From Zygnema cylindricum (taxonomy: Eukaryota > Streptophyta > Zygnematophyceae > Zygnematales > Zygnemataceae), in NCBI GenBank assembly GCA_037447655.1, contig JBBHKE010000387.1, positions 186,001 to 250,000 on the forward strand: DNA of 64,000 nt, written 5' to 3'. Below the pieces are notes generated by a model. That model made no database searches. It had not been told where the DNA came from and was given only the letters and a program-made list of their open reading frames with translations. The stretch's first letter is position 1. Every line of letters starts with the position of its first letter. Of this stretch, positions 1-12,057 are shown piece by piece. A program made the translations under genes and the position numbers.

Positions 1-622
1 ATAGAACCGTCCCAATACTGAAAGTTGGGGCCACAATACAACCCTACAAAAAAAGACGAAAAGAGAGTTAAAACTCCCACCACATTAGTATGGTTTTTAT
101 CGCCCTTGCAAATGGTTTCGATACACTTCTTGATTAAACAACGACTCGGTTACTGTCTAGTTTACAAATGAAGAAAACAACAAAAATCTAAGACGTTTCA
201 AAGTTTTGGCTTGTCGATTTGATGTTTTGTGGGCCCATACAGCATTGTTTTCTTTCCAATTTTGGGGTTTTCGAAGAGTCTTTCTTTAGATTTTTCTAGA
301 CAAATTAAGGAATTTATGGTGACAAAAAACCTACCATGGAGGCTTTTGCGCAAAAATCTGACAGGTTTTTAATTTGATCCTCATCCAAACTATTTGCGGT
401 GACAACACTTTTCAGTCCAAAAGCGGTGGCCTGCACAAGTAGTGTGGAATCAACATTTGCATAGTGGGAGAGAGAGAAAGCAGAGGAGAAGGGAGAGAGA
501 GGAAGAGAGAGAGGAGAGAGGAGAGAGGAGAGAGGAGAGAGGAGGGAGAGGGGGGAAGAGGGGGAGGGATGGAGGGAGAGAGAGGGAGAGAGAGAGAGGG
601 AGAAAGAGAGAGGGGGGGGGGG

Positions 623-672
<50 letters not shown>

Positions 673-2773
673 GAGAGAGGGAGTGGGAGTGAGAGGGGGA
701 ACGAGAGAAAAGGGAAAGAGAGGAAGCACAAAAAAGCTGCAAACATCCATAAACAGCTCTAAAACTGTAAATTTGTTTGATTCAAAATTAACGAATTACA
801 CCAATAGCGGTGTGCTCTGTACCTGTCGAATATTTTCGTACACATCTTCTCCAGTCTCTAAATCCACAAAAACCCCCAAATCTTGAGCCTGGAAACTCCC
901 GATTCACAAAACCCAGAAACCAAAAAACCCAAATGACAAAGAACAAAGATCAGAACCAAAGAAAATAAATCTCGCAGAAAAAATAAAAAAATCTGGAGAA
1001 GAAACAGAAGAAAAATACAAAAAAAAAAATTGAGTACCCAGTTTTTATAAGACACCTATCTAGAGACATAAAAAGGAAAGAAACAAAATAAAGAAAAGGA
1101 AGGAGAAAATGAACATGTAAATTTCTATTCAACAGACAGTACATTAAATTTGTTATGTAACTACACTGCCCATCTTTATTAAAGATAATAACACTAATAC
1201 GGTTGCGAATTTTTTTGGCCAAAATCATAAAGTATTGTTAACTACAATATTTAAGGGAGTGGACTACAATCCTCCACGTCTCCTTGCAATAAATTACTGT
1301 TATATATTATAATTTCGCATTGACACTAACAATCCTTGACGCTAATAACAATCGGCGGTGTAGTAAGGAATACAGCACTGGTAAACTCTACAATAAATCA
1401 ATAGCCATCATAAGTCTTGGAAAATCACCATCAGTTAAATTTTCAACAATTATAATGAGAGAACATCAGAAGTAGATCTACATTGAGTACACGTCGATTC
1501 AATATTTTTTTCAAAAAAGTTTGAGGCACATCAATGCCTTAAAATCCCAAAATTCCTTATCTCATGCTTACCGCAACTTAAAATAAACAAATGTATTCTA
1601 CCTTCATTCCAGGTAAATCTTTCATTTTTTCTCTGAGCCACAGTCAATAGCATTTTTCTCTGTTTTAGATTCACCTAACAAACCAGCATTATGACTTCGA
1701 TCCACACTAACTACGATCCTTTTATGGCTTATCTTTAAACTGATTTGGATTCCTACTGTACCAAAATTACCACTCAATTCACACTAACTACAGCTCATAG
1801 CAACACTGACTTCCATTAATGCGAAGCACAAAAAAACATTGGGTCACCTTTATGACATTATGAGTTTTTTGTCTGTAGTTTGCCTTATGTACCTGAGCCA
1901 CAGAAGCCAATACCATCACCAAATCGCCTGATACAGGGAGTTCCAAAGGCTCCTGTAAACCTGCTACCTGTCAAAACCTCAGACCTTCGTTAACAACAAT
2001 GCCACACTTTTTGCATTTGCTCCATCGAGTCATATTGCATATCTGTACATAAATTCAATCACAATAACCATACATCAATATTTGGATGTTTTACTACTTT
2101 CATTAGCAGCGGAAAAAAAGTTAACATCTGTTTGCTGTATTTCTAAAAGAGGGAAGATTTAATACATCCACAATCATTAAAAACCACATTAATTTTGAAC
2201 CGCACTGACATAGTGGCCGGCAAAATCTCAGCGTGTACAGATGCAAAAAAGAAACGGTTTTCTCTACCCATTCTAATTTTTGAACTATAAATGTTGCAAG
2301 AATAGGATAATGTCCCTCTTATGTTTACAAAATGGAACAAATACCTTTTTACACATCGATTCCAAAACCTATGTACTGCAAGCTAGCAAAATCAACCCCC
2401 ATATTGTTTGAATCTACATTAAAGTTGCAACATATTGACTCTGAAACTGATACTGTCTCAGTCACAGTCCTTAGAAAGTGATAATGGAAAAGTTTACGTG
2501 GTCCACACTCATTCATAAATATTCCAATTCTTGGCACACTTCCAGCCCTCACATACTGATAGAGACAGAATTTTCTTAGCCGACAACAATTCACTGTCGT
2601 ATCAGTCCAATAGAGGGTAATTACAGTTAGTGTGAAAAGAGGGTTTTCTGTATTAACAATGATCCGTAATCCCATTGATTTTATACAAACCTTAATTTTG
2701 AGGCACACTCGGTTCTACTGAATCAGGAATACAAGGCTTAAGAAAGACAAACAGCCTCAATCTGACTGAGGGG

Positions 2774-2805
<32 letters not shown>

Positions 2806-4897
2806 AGAGGGGGGAGAAAGAAATGAAGGAGTCAACGAGAGGGAGAGAGAGGAGAGGACAATGGAAGAGGGGGGAGGGGAGAGAGAGAGAAGAGGAGAGA
2901 AGGAAGGAGAGAGAGGGAGAGAGAGAGAGAGAAAGAGAGAAAGAAGGGGGGAAGGAGGGGGAGAGGGGGAGGGAGGAGAGTGAGAGGTAGAGGGAGAGAC
3001 TGACTAAACGCCCTACCTCTCCTGCATCCTGTCCTGCCAGTCCTCTCTGTAAATCCACTACTCCTGCTATTTCCATCCCTCTCGCTCCGGCAATGGCTCT
3101 TATGGCTGCCCTACCCATCTCTCTTCCTGCTCCATTCACTACCACCTGCAAAAAACTTCTTAAACTTCATTTAACAACTTTGAAAAACCTGCTCTCGTAA
3201 TAGTATTCTCAAAATTAAATTACAAATTTAAAAATATTTTAGCAAGCTAAGCAGTTTGTAAGACATGATTTGGTGAATTGACTGGACTTTTCTGAAATTG
3301 ACAGTCTTGTAAAGCCTTCCTTTCACTCGTCAACTGACATTAAAACGGTTATGATTTTACAAATGTGATTGCTTTTGAGTTCAGGTTTAGTTTTTACAGA
3401 TACACCAACTTGATGTGAGTTTGATTAGCCAGCTTACCATTATGGTAATGTTGTTAAATGGTTTGAAGTCAACAGATACAAACAATTCACTTTAAAAACC
3501 ACTAAATTGTGAATAATGTGGACCACACTAATAATGTTGGTGATCAATGTAGGGTATTACTCCACTTTAGAATTTGAGACCAGAATTCTTATTTCAAGAA
3601 GAGACTCAGGGTTACTGATAAATTGAAACGAGAATGGGTAAGGTCAAGACCAAAGATAAGAAAAAGAAATAGCATCAGAACAATGGTTGCCAGAAGAAAG
3701 AATGTACGTTAGCATTGGGTTTAGAAGAAGAATTTCTATTGAGAATAATAATATAATAAGTTACAATATAATCTTTTCTAACAATATATCTCTAGTATTT
3801 AAATTAGCATGAGTCTTAAGAGAATAATTTCCATTGAGAATAATAAAAAGCTAAAATTTATTTTTTTCTAACAAGCTATTCCTATTTTTTTCATGGTATA
3901 CTGTTCCACCGCATTTGAATCGATTTTGTGTTATCCACTAATATCGATATTTGAATTGTCTTCAATTTTACCTTACGGATTGCTTTCCTCTTCTTAATTA
4001 TTTTGTAGGCATTTGTTCTCAATTTTCTTTACTGCCAAGACTCTCAATTTTGGAAGTCTTGGCTCGTTTGGTTTTGATCAAGTTCCAAACAGATAACCAT
4101 CACAAAAAACTATGCAAAGTGATGGAATAATAAAGATTGCGAGCTTGAATAATAAAGATTTCGCATTCCTGTAAACATAACTACAAGGGTAGATATAGGA
4201 ATTAGCTTGACATTTACATTAAAATGTGGACAATGTTGTAAAACAGAAATAGGATTTGTTGTAGGAATTGAAGTTAAATTAGGTTTGGAAAGTGATGGAA
4301 TAATAAAGATTGCGAGCTTGAATAATAGATATTTCGCATTCCTATAGACATAACTACAAGGGTAGAAATAGGAATTAGCTTGACATTGACATTAAAATGT
4401 GGACAATGTTGTAATACAGAAATAGGATTGTTGTAGGTATTGAGGTTTAATTAGGTTTGAGCTTACGTTGGGGATTAGGTTTGGGATTAGGTTTGGGATT
4501 AAGTTTGGGATTAGGTTCGGGATTAGGTTTGGAATTAGATTTGGAATTACCCTTGGATATGAAACAAGAGTTGCGAGTACATCAACAAATTAGGTCTAAA
4601 AATAAAATGAGCAACATAAGTAATCTTAGTCTTGAAACTACAATTACAGTAAGAATGAAAGTTAAAATAGCAACTCAAACCAGGAGAATAAAAAATATCA
4701 TAGAAATTATACAAATCGAGGAACCATCAAGCAAAACAGTTTAAGCTCGCATGTCTCATTCTCAGCCTCACTTTAATAACAGAGCTTCTCCGCTGTCCTC
4801 CTAATTGAGCAGCCATGGCTACCGTTACATTCTTCCTTCGCTTCTCCCTTGGAAACGAGACAGAAAGTGACAGCTGGCCGAGTTGGAGGGCAGCCAT
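1..4897 (-). CDS. DAPB: 4-hydroxy-tetrahydrodipicolinate reductase, plant type (partial, 3' end outside window)
   Basis: This enzyme makes tetrahydrodipicolinate with NAD(P)H in the diaminopimelate/lysine pathway and in plants acts in the plastid. Exons on the minus strand, in transcript order: 4897-4772, 3145-3017, 1967-1893, 888-823, 430-335 and 43-1 (running off the edge). All have GT-AG borders and join in frame to give 178 residues. The Rossmann start reads VVVNGAGREMGRAA. It is followed by the plant-type EPLELPVSGDLVMVL, an LGVFVDLETGEDVYENIRQ stretch in place of the usual VDFTDPSTVY, then ATAFGLKSVV and GCIVAPTFSIGTVL. The first 42 residues are Ser/Arg/Lys-rich with few acids, consistent with a transit peptide. 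A second in-frame Met at residue 29 (MAAQLGGQ) could give a shorter form. The C-terminal domain lies outside the window. The family assignment is firm; the first exon is inferred from its SSVIK ending, which joins naturally to VVVNGAG. Confidence 0.9.
463..712. repeat. GA-rich tract in DAPB intron 4
   Basis: Nearly pure purines on the plus strand, including a long GA dinucleotide run near 628-669. On the DAPB transcript it is CT-rich and lies just upstream of the 3' splice site at 431. Frames open across it in several phases and are artefacts of the repeat. Confidence 0.9.
1164..1360. mobile_element. Small TA-flanked inverted-repeat element (MITE) in DAPB intron 3
   Basis: A 197-bp element flanked by TA on both sides (1162-1163 and 1361-1362). 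The left end reads CACTGCCCATCTTTATTA. The right end, reverse-complemented, reads CACCGCCGATTGTTATTAG. The interior has GGGAGTGGACTAC, also seen near 38725, which points to a shared subfamily. No coding capacity, so it would need a transposase from elsewhere. Confidence 0.75.
2769..2998. repeat. GA-rich tract in DAPB intron 2
   Basis: A purine tract on the plus strand ending 19 bases from the exon 2 donor (3017/3016). It is CT-rich in the transcript. Confidence 0.9.
4116..4461 (+). repeat. Tandem duplication, 173-bp unit, in DAPB intron 1
   Basis: Two direct copies start AAAGTGATGGAATAATAAAG at 4116 and 4289 and differ at few positions. A 12-bp minisatellite of the form GGGATTAGGTTT follows at 4470-4550. 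Confidence 0.9.
4470..4550 (+). repeat. 12-bp minisatellite GGGATTAGGTTT
   Basis: About six to seven units with small changes. The open frame across it (Gly/Leu repeats) is a repeat artefact. Resembles degenerate telomere-type sequence. Confidence 0.85.
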
Positions 4898-4971
4898 TTT
4901 GAGCGCCACGTATCCAGAGAATAGAAGCAAGCACGGAAGTGTGTACTGTAGCTGAGTAAAACTGTACGGTA

Positions 4972-5060
4972 CACAGTGAGCGCTAATATTTTATTTTTAT
5001 CGCTTAAAGTTAAACTCAGCTTTTCTGTGCACACGTGTCTGATTCTCATTTGGAGGCCGA
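4972..5060. mobile_element. Truncated inverted-repeat element in the DAPB promoter
   Basis: A left end CACAGTGAGCGCTAATATT follows TA. The interior GCACACGTGTCTGATTCTCA matches the middle of the 200-bp elements near 13.4 and 34.7 kb. No right end was found. It lies about 75 bp upstream of the DAPB start codon. Confidence 0.45.
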
Positions 5061-5890
5061 AGTTATGGTAGACATCTTAGAAACGTTGCACATGCGTTGG
5101 AAAGAAGTAGATTTAAGCTCGTACAGTGGTGACCGGCGGTTAAACATCTACTTAACTGCTTTTGGTGGATAACGCTTGGTTTCGAAAGCTGACCCGGTTA
5201 GACGTACATTTAGAGTAAAAGTCACCATTGTAATAAATTGCCCTTCGTTAAGCCTGTCGTACATACTGGGGTTCATCACTTCATTGCCTAATGTTTTGTT
5301 TCCATCTGTAACGAACATTCGCTACACTCTCCCGACGGATGGGACCCAATGGAATTTGCGATGGTATTGATATCGGAATGTGCTGAGCACATTCAGGTCT
5401 ACCTGGATAGGTACAGTAGCCTTGGAAGGCTAACTGCCTAACTATATGTGACGTTGACTGTGTGCTACGGTCAAAATTGTTACGCTCCGTCAATTAACGT
5501 GAAGTTATCGGTAAGCTGAAAATACATGTGCATGCAAGCGTCAACTTGTAACGGCTTTGCAGGTGTAATGCGAAGCATTTTCTAATATTTTTCAAACATG
5601 AAAGACCACCAAAATAATGCGCAAACTCAAAATTGTTTTAAAAACTTAAAAAGTCGACGTGTACTGTACTGTGACCTTCGTCGATACTAAATCAGTTAAT
5701 CGGTTACATCTATGTACGGAGATCGACACCCAGCCAGCGTCTTATGTCACTCATCCGTACATCCATCTTTCCTCCGCCGTATTGCGTTCCACACGTCCAC
5801 CGACCTACGGTCTTCCTCCGCTTTCATACCTTCCATTCGTTGTATAACAATCTTCGTATAACGCGATTTCTCCTTTTTTGAAAGTGAAAC

Positions 5891-5937
5891 CCTTTGTACC
5901 TTGATGGTTTTTTCCATCGCACTTTTTGCAATAAAAA
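5891..5937 (+). repeat. Hairpin plus AATAAA module, copy 1
   Basis: Reads CCTTTGTACCTTGATGG, a T-loop, CCATCGCACTTTTTG, then CAATAAA. The arms GATGG/CCATC form a short hairpin. A close copy is at 52881-52926. It looks like the 3' tail of a shared transcript or retroposon. Confidence 0.5.
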
Positions 5938-6031
5938 AACATAAATAGCTGTACGACTGTGAAACTTGCTCGCGTGAATCCTCTGACGTCTTTCATCGCG
6001 TTCCACCGGCCTACGATCGTAGGTTTACGCG

Positions 6032-7847
6032 ATGTTTTTCCACAAGCAGCTCGAGAAGAAGCTCGCGCTGCATCCGCGCTACTTTGGCCCAAGGCTGAGA
6101 GAAACACTGGTCGCAAAACTGGTCAGAGAGGTGGAGGGAACCTGCACGTGAGTGGTTTTCGTGGAAATTAAGTCTGGATTTTTGGTTTTGTGAGGATTCT
6201 TGGGGGAATTTTTGGAGAACTCTGGGGAATTTTAGAGGAATGTTTAAGAGAATTTCTAAAGGAATATCTTGTCGTTATTTAGGGAGCTTAAAGGGAATCT
6301 AGAGGGTTCTGGGAAAGGGGAAGGTGGCAGGAAGGATTTAGGGAACATTCAACCCTAAACCTATTTTTTACCCTAGATTCTTAAATCCTTACCTTCAACC
6401 TATGTTCAACAGCAAACCCTAACCTTAAACCCTAAAACTTAACTTTTGTATTCTGATTCTGGCTCTCAACCTGAGCCCTAGAACTTTCGTGTTGAAAAAT
6501 ATGAAATCTTTCTCCTCTTTGTAATCCCTGAACCCTGAGCCCTCAACATTTGCACCATGGCAGTATTTTTTAGTAATCCATCGTCAATCTTGAGCTTATT
6601 CCTTGAACCCTGAACGCTGAACCCCGAACATAAAATTTGAACCAGAAAACCTATTTTTTGGAACATCAAAGTCTAAGGACCCGAGTTCAACATTTTCATC
6701 CTGGAATTCTGAACCTTGAACTGAAACTTTGAACCCTAATTTCAAAATTTTCAAATCTCAACATCAATTTGAACTTTTCAAGCCTAAGAACTAGAATTAA
6801 CTCTCTAATCCTAACCCTGGACAATCGTAGCCCTAAACATAGTTTTAATATGCGAAAAAGTTTGGAAATTATATGGGGTGACCATAGTGTGAATGTGCGA
6901 AAAAGTGTTGAATACTATACACGTATATAGGCGAAAAACACATGTAATTTGCATGTACATGCAATGTATGCAAATAACACTTATAATGCGCATGCTATAT
7001 GCCATGTGGAAATTATATGGGGTGACCATAGTTTTAATGTGCGAAAAAGTATGGAAATTATATGTGGCCCACCCGTGTTTTCCATGTATATAGGCGAAAA
7101 GCACGTATAATTTGCATGTAATGCGCCATAATGGCAAACAACACATATAGTATTTCATACAATGCGCCATACTTTACACGTGATATATACAGAAAACACG
7201 TATAGTACCCAGATAGTACAAGGTCACCAGATATAGAGTTTCTACAGGTTTTCCCACTTTTGAACTATGCTCCTGAACCTTACACCCTAATCCTAGAACC
7301 CTGAATTTTGGAACTTTGAACTGTAAGCCTTTAACTTTGGACCCTAACCCTAACCCAAATCCTAACCCTAACCCAAATCCTAACCCTAACCCACATCCTA
7401 ACCCTAACCCAAATCCTAACCCTAACCAAATCCTAACCCTAACCCAAATCCTAACCCTAACCCTAACCCTGACCCTAGACCCTAAATTTTAACCTTAAAC
7501 CCTGAAAACCTACAACGTAGACCGTCCTAAACCTCTAACCCTAACCCTAACCCTAACTCTAACTCTGACCCTAATCCATAAAAACTGAACGTTAAACCCT
7601 AAAATATGAACTGTAGTTCTGCAGAGGGCGGCATGGGTTTGTGGTGGCGGTGACGGGAGTGGACGACATCGGCGCTGGAATGATACGTGATGGAACGGGA
7701 TTTGTCACATTTCCCGTAAAGTACAGCTGTGTCGTTTTTCGTCCCTTCAGAGGAGAGGTCCTTGAAGCCGTGGTGTCCATGGTCAACAAGGTACGAGTGA
7801 GGTCCGCATTAGATTCCCTCTTTTCCCATCTCTCTCTCTCTCTTTCT

Positions 7848-7884
<37 letters not shown>

Positions 7885-10797
7885 CCTCTCCCTCCCTCCC
7901 TCCCTCCCTCCCTCTTCCCCCTTTCTTCTCCCTCTTCCCCTTCCCCCTTCCGCCGTTTCCCTCTCCCCTCTCCCTCCTCACTTACTAATTTCAGTCTTTT
8001 TCTTTTCTCTTTCTCCACTTTCCTCCCCAATTATTCCCTCGCGGTCTCCTGTTGTTCTCTCCTCTCCTACCCTCCCCCTTCAAACAAATCCATGCCAAAT
8101 ATGTGTTCCCACCATTCAGTATCTTTCCAATTTCCAGTCTCAGCATGGTTTTTTGGGCCCTGATTTTTGTTTTGGTGTTCCTTTTTTCATTTTCGTTGTT
8201 CTATTGTTCCGTCTTTCTATTTTTTTTGTTGTTCCGTTGTTCTTTTGTATTGTTAATTCCGTTGTTCCATTGTTCTATAGTTCCGTTATTCCGTTGTTCT
8301 GTTGTTCTGTTGTTCCTTTATTCGTTTGTTTCTTGAATGTAGAATGTGGTTCCCTCGTCCTTTCCTTTTAACTGACATAGAAAATGATACGCGGTTCCGG
8401 TTTTGGAAAAACAGATGGGATTTTTTGCCGATGCCGGCCCGGTTCAAATTTTTGTGTCCACTCATGTAAGTGATTTAAAATCCCATTGAACCTTGATTTT
8501 GTAGAGAGATGTATATTTATCTTTTTTTATATATGTATATATATATATTTATTTTTTTGTTTTTGGTCAAATATTACAAGCGTAATGTAATAAAAGGTCC
8601 ACCAGATTTCCCAGGGATGTGCTTATCAGTGGTCCTTTCACGATCTATTTTTGCTTTTTTCAACTATTGTTTTTTATAACCGGAAACAGGAGTTTTCTGA
8701 GCCAATAGAAGTATGAAATTAGCAATTTGTACTATGAGCTTATATTTCTGTACAACTTTTTGTTTGTTTACATATTTTATATTGTAAATTTACCATCCGT
8801 ATATATGTACTTATGACCGTACATTTGTCGCATGACGGTTTAAACCTGGTTTGGCCTCATGGAACGGAACCGGATCGTTTCTAAGATTGCTGGAACAAAA
8901 TCACACTGTTTAACACCAGGTTCGAAAAGGACAAACTTTTGTACAATATTTGTTTATTTACATAAATTTACTACCTTTATATGTACTTGTGACTGTATGT
9001 TTGTCGTACAACGGTTTAAACCAGGTTCGGCCTTATGGAAGCAAATTGGATGGTTTTTAATATTGCTGGATCCAAACCACACTGTTTTAAACCGGGTTTA
9101 AAATAGACAAACTGAACGGCCAAAAACCGGTGTAGTTCGATTTGGTTTGGTTTCAACCCAAACCGGGCCTACTCCTAAATAGAGCTTTTATAATGAATGC
9201 ATTAGTGGAAGGCAGTTATTGTTCTAGATCCAGTTCCAGTTCTCGGTTCAGTTCAGTATTGCTTATAAGGGTGTGAGTGGAGCTATTGTTTAAGTTGGAC
9301 TTTATTCAATTTGATATGTTTTAGTTCAGTTTGTTTTAATTCATTTCAGTTCAGTTCATTTCAGTTCGGTTTAATTTAGTTCAGTTCAGTTTGGTTTAGT
9401 TCCGTGGGTTTCGGTTCTGCGATGGTCTCACTTTGGATCTGAACAGCTAAAAGATTTGGTTACAGTTATATTTTTCACTCGGAAAAAGAGTAATATGTGG
9501 AATAAATTAGAAAGATAAATCTTATAGATAAGAAAAGTACATTCGACGTTGGAAAACAGCAGATAGATTTTTTTGTTTCAATATGTCACTGCAACTTTTG
9601 GTTCATTTGTTTGTTATTTTATCGAAAATCCCTGTTTTGAATATGTTATGTTTCGGATTTATCAGTCCCTACTTTTAGGCATTTTCTGTTTCTTACTGCA
9701 AATATGGTTGGGCTATTTCTGTTTCACTATCATCGTATATCTTCATCTTTTCGTTTTTTTTTTTTTTTTCGGGCGGTTGGTTCAATAGCTTATTCCGGAA
9801 GATATGAAATTTGTGGCGAGTGAATCAAACTGCTACCAAACAGAAGATGGAACAGTAAGTGTTCCTCCTTTCCTCCCCTCCTTTGTTGCTTTTGTCCTAC
9901 TCCTTGTCCCCCACTCTGTTTCCCCTCTCCTACTCCTTCGCCCTCTCTTTGTTACCATTTTAATTCATGTTTTTATTTTCAATGGAAGTGTTTTTCTTTT
10001 TGTCTTTAAGGCTTTTCAAAGTGATGTATACCTCTTTCCTAAATTTGGTACACTGCCCATCACTATTGGAGTTTATCATTCTAATTTTAATGAGTGTTTT
10101 TTTTCACCCAGAATCATAAATGTGTGTTAATAACACTATTTAACTATGTGGCCCTTAATGTATCCATGTTGCAAAACACAATTTAGTGTAGCTAATTGTA
10201 ACAAAGTGTCGACACTATAAATTTCCATTTTACATTTTTGTTTTGTTGGTTTACTAATTTCCTTTTTTGATTTTTGTTTGTAGGTCACAATACAGAAGGA
10301 AACTGAAGTGAGGTTAAAAATCGTGGGTACACGAGTGGATGCAACTGAAATCGTAAGTTCATTTTATGCTTATTTACTTGAAATACGATGGCTTAATAAA
10401 ATGTGAATTTGTCTACCACTGTTGTTGTGGTTCATTGTTTCCACAAATTTTAATTTCCCTTTGTTTCTCCTTTGTTTTATCCTTTTTGTTTTTCCTCTTT
10501 TTTTTGTACGTGAGATCGTATTGTCCACGCTAGTTCAAGTTATTCATCAATTCTGATCTTATGATGATGTCAGAAAGTATTTGTAAAGGATTGGATACAT
10601 ATATTTGTCTTTTTTGGCTCTTATGGCAGTTATGCCGAGATATTGAAACAAGAAGAATCTTAAGGAATTTATAAAATTCTAAACTCTAATTTGGATACAA
10701 TTTCTGTTTTTTTGTCTACTTTTGTTCACAGTTTTGTATAGGAACTATTAAGGACGATTTCTTAGGTCTTATCGGAGAAGGAGGACCTCCCATGTAA
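6032..10797 (+). CDS. NRPB7: DNA-directed RNA polymerase II subunit RPB7
   Basis: RPB7 pairs with RPB4 to form the stalk of RNA polymerase II, binds emerging RNA and acts in the nucleus. Six exons: 6032-6147, 7625-7790, 8415-8465, 9789-9854, 10284-10352 and 10732-10797. All borders are GT-AG and the frame is kept, giving 177 aa, about the usual family length. The N-terminal domain starts [19 protein letters not shown]. It continues [19 protein letters not shown] and [20 protein letters not shown], the family signature. The C-terminal S1/OB domain holds [40 protein letters not shown] and [14 protein letters not shown]. The RPB7-like IVGTRVD favours Pol II over the Pol I, III, IV or V paralogues. 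Intron 1 carries a telomere-like repeat array, intron 2 a long CT tract, and intron 3 a duplicated repeat. Confidence 0.95.
6850..7150 (+). repeat. Diverged repeat in NRPB7 intron 1
   Basis: The phrases GGAAATTATATGGGGTGACC and TGTGCGAAAAAGT recur two to three times, mixed with ATAGGCGAAAA and AATTTGCATGTA. It looks like a decayed tandem array next to the telomere-like repeats. Confidence 0.6.
7341..7580 (+). repeat. Interstitial telomere-like CCCTAA array
   Basis: Many CCCTAA units, largely in an 18-bp higher-order unit CCTAACCCTAACCCAAAT, decaying outward. Much of NRPB7 intron 1 (from about 6340) consists of more diverged AACCCTGA/AACCCTAA phrases. The unit is six-base CCCTAA, not the seven-base CCCTAAA of most land-plant telomeres. 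Confidence 0.9.
7828..7980 (+). repeat. CT-rich tract in NRPB7 intron 2
   Basis: An almost pure pyrimidine run on the sense strand, starting 38 bases after the exon 2 donor. Confidence 0.9.
8755..9110 (+). repeat. Diverged tandem duplication in NRPB7 intron 3
   Basis: Two units of about 175 bp share TTGTTT(G/A)TTTACAT, CGGTTTAAACC(T/A)GGTT and CACACTGTTT. TTCAG-type short repeats follow (9230-9410). Confidence 0.75.
10051..10135. mobile_element. Inverted-repeat element fragment in NRPB7 intron 4
   Basis: TA followed by CACTGCCCATCACTATTGG, then AATCATAAA and GTTAATAACACTATTT, phrases shared with the elements at 1.2 and 38.7 kb. The right end is unclear, so this is probably a decayed copy. 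Confidence 0.4.
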
Positions 10798-11453
10798 ACA
10801 TAAAAAAATGGCTTTTTTAAGGTATCGACAAAGCAAAAACAACTTTTTCTTTATAAAGTAACTTGTTCTTAAATAAGTTGTTAAATATGTAGTTTGACAA
10901 CAGTAGGGGATTAGCCGTGAGCTTGAAGATTTTGTTTTTCACGACAGGGGAGAGTTAAGAGGAAGGGAAAGAGACAGAAAATCGCTGATTTTGAAAGTAA
11001 GTTGAAGCTCTGTCAAGTGTAGGTTTAATCTCTCCAATTATATGTTTTTGTTTTTGGATAAGTGTTAGTTGAAGAGAAAAAAAAAGAGAAAAACAAATTA
11101 CAAAGGTCCTGATTTTGAGAAAAAGTTGAAGTTCTATCATATATTAGCACAAGATATACAGCTGAATTGCATAAATAGAAATAGTTTCTTAAAATAGATA
11201 AAACGTTTTTTGTACATTTTAGCGTTGTGCAGCATGTGAAAGTGTGCTCAATTTTGTTGTTTACATTTTGTTGTTCAACGGTTTTGTCATAAATTGTCAT
11301 AGAGTTTGCGGCATTTTTCTTTTAAAACCAAACGATTTATAAGACGTAGTTGTTAAAAAGACAATATAGAATAACGCTTAACAAACTGTTAATAAACTTC
11401 ATTTCTTGAAGGCTAGGGTGCGTATTGTAGCATGGCAGCTATATTATTTAGTA

Positions 11454-11654
11454 CTTAGTATTGATATCTTTTTGCCGCTTAAATCAACTTTGTTCGGTCC
11501 ACAAGTCTCATATTTCCTTCTGGAACCTGCCAATCAGAAGTTGGGAATCTTATATTTCCATGTCAACCGTCAGATTGATAATCCGACAAATGTGCATACA
11601 GAAAACTTATTTTGAAGTGATGAAAAATACAAGCGTTAAAAACGATACATTGAG
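11454..11654. mobile_element. Degenerate TA-flanked inverted-repeat element
   Basis: About 201 bp with TA on each side (11452-11453 and 11655-11656). The ends CTTAGTATTGATATC and, reversed, CTCAATGTATCG pair only in part. The interior resembles the 13.4 kb element (CCGTCAGATTGATAATCCGAC; compare CCGTCAGATCCACAATCCGAC there), so it is an old copy. Confidence 0.5.
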
Positions 11655-12057
11655 TAGTTGGTATCAGTATTTTTCAGACTTTTTCCTTCTCAACAGGAAA
11701 ATGCATTGGTCAAGTGTTAAGGAAGACGTCCTCTGAGTAATGTTGAGCAAGTAATGTGTTGGTGGACCGTATCACTTAATAATATAAAGTTATATTAATA
11801 TATTCTATAATAATAATAACTTAAAGTCAAATCCTTATGTTATCCGATGATGTCGATGTGATCAATGTATGTGATGAGTTTAATTAAAACCTCGACAAGG
11901 TAAACCATCTTGGTACTTGAAAACAACGACGAAAGTGAAAAGGCGAAGGGAAAAGGAAAAATGGCACATGAAAACAAAAACTAAATGAGAAGTAAAAACA
12001 CGAAATACATTTGCAAACCAAAATGATATACTATTTAAGGACGCAGGAAAGACAACA

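Larger units (their letters stand above)
4898..6031. promoter_or_regulatory. Divergent intergenic region between DAPB and NRPB7
   Basis: This is 1.13 kb between the two divergent start codons, so it should hold both promoters. No clear TATA box was picked out. It contains a truncated end of the TA-flanked inverted-repeat family (from 4972) and a short hairpin followed by AATAAA at 5891-5937. The last 80 bases before NRPB7 are richer in G+C. No convincing coding exon was seen. Confidence 0.5.

Noticed and set aside
442-886. Several overlapping open frames on both strands across the GA tract (Arg/Glu/Gly-rich or Ser/Leu/Pro-rich)
   Set aside because: They arise because a pure purine or pyrimidine repeat lacks stop codons; the only real coding here is DAPB exons 4 and 5.
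4457-4744. Plus-strand frame with Gly/Leu repeats
   Set aside because: A translation of the 12-bp minisatellite in DAPB intron 1.
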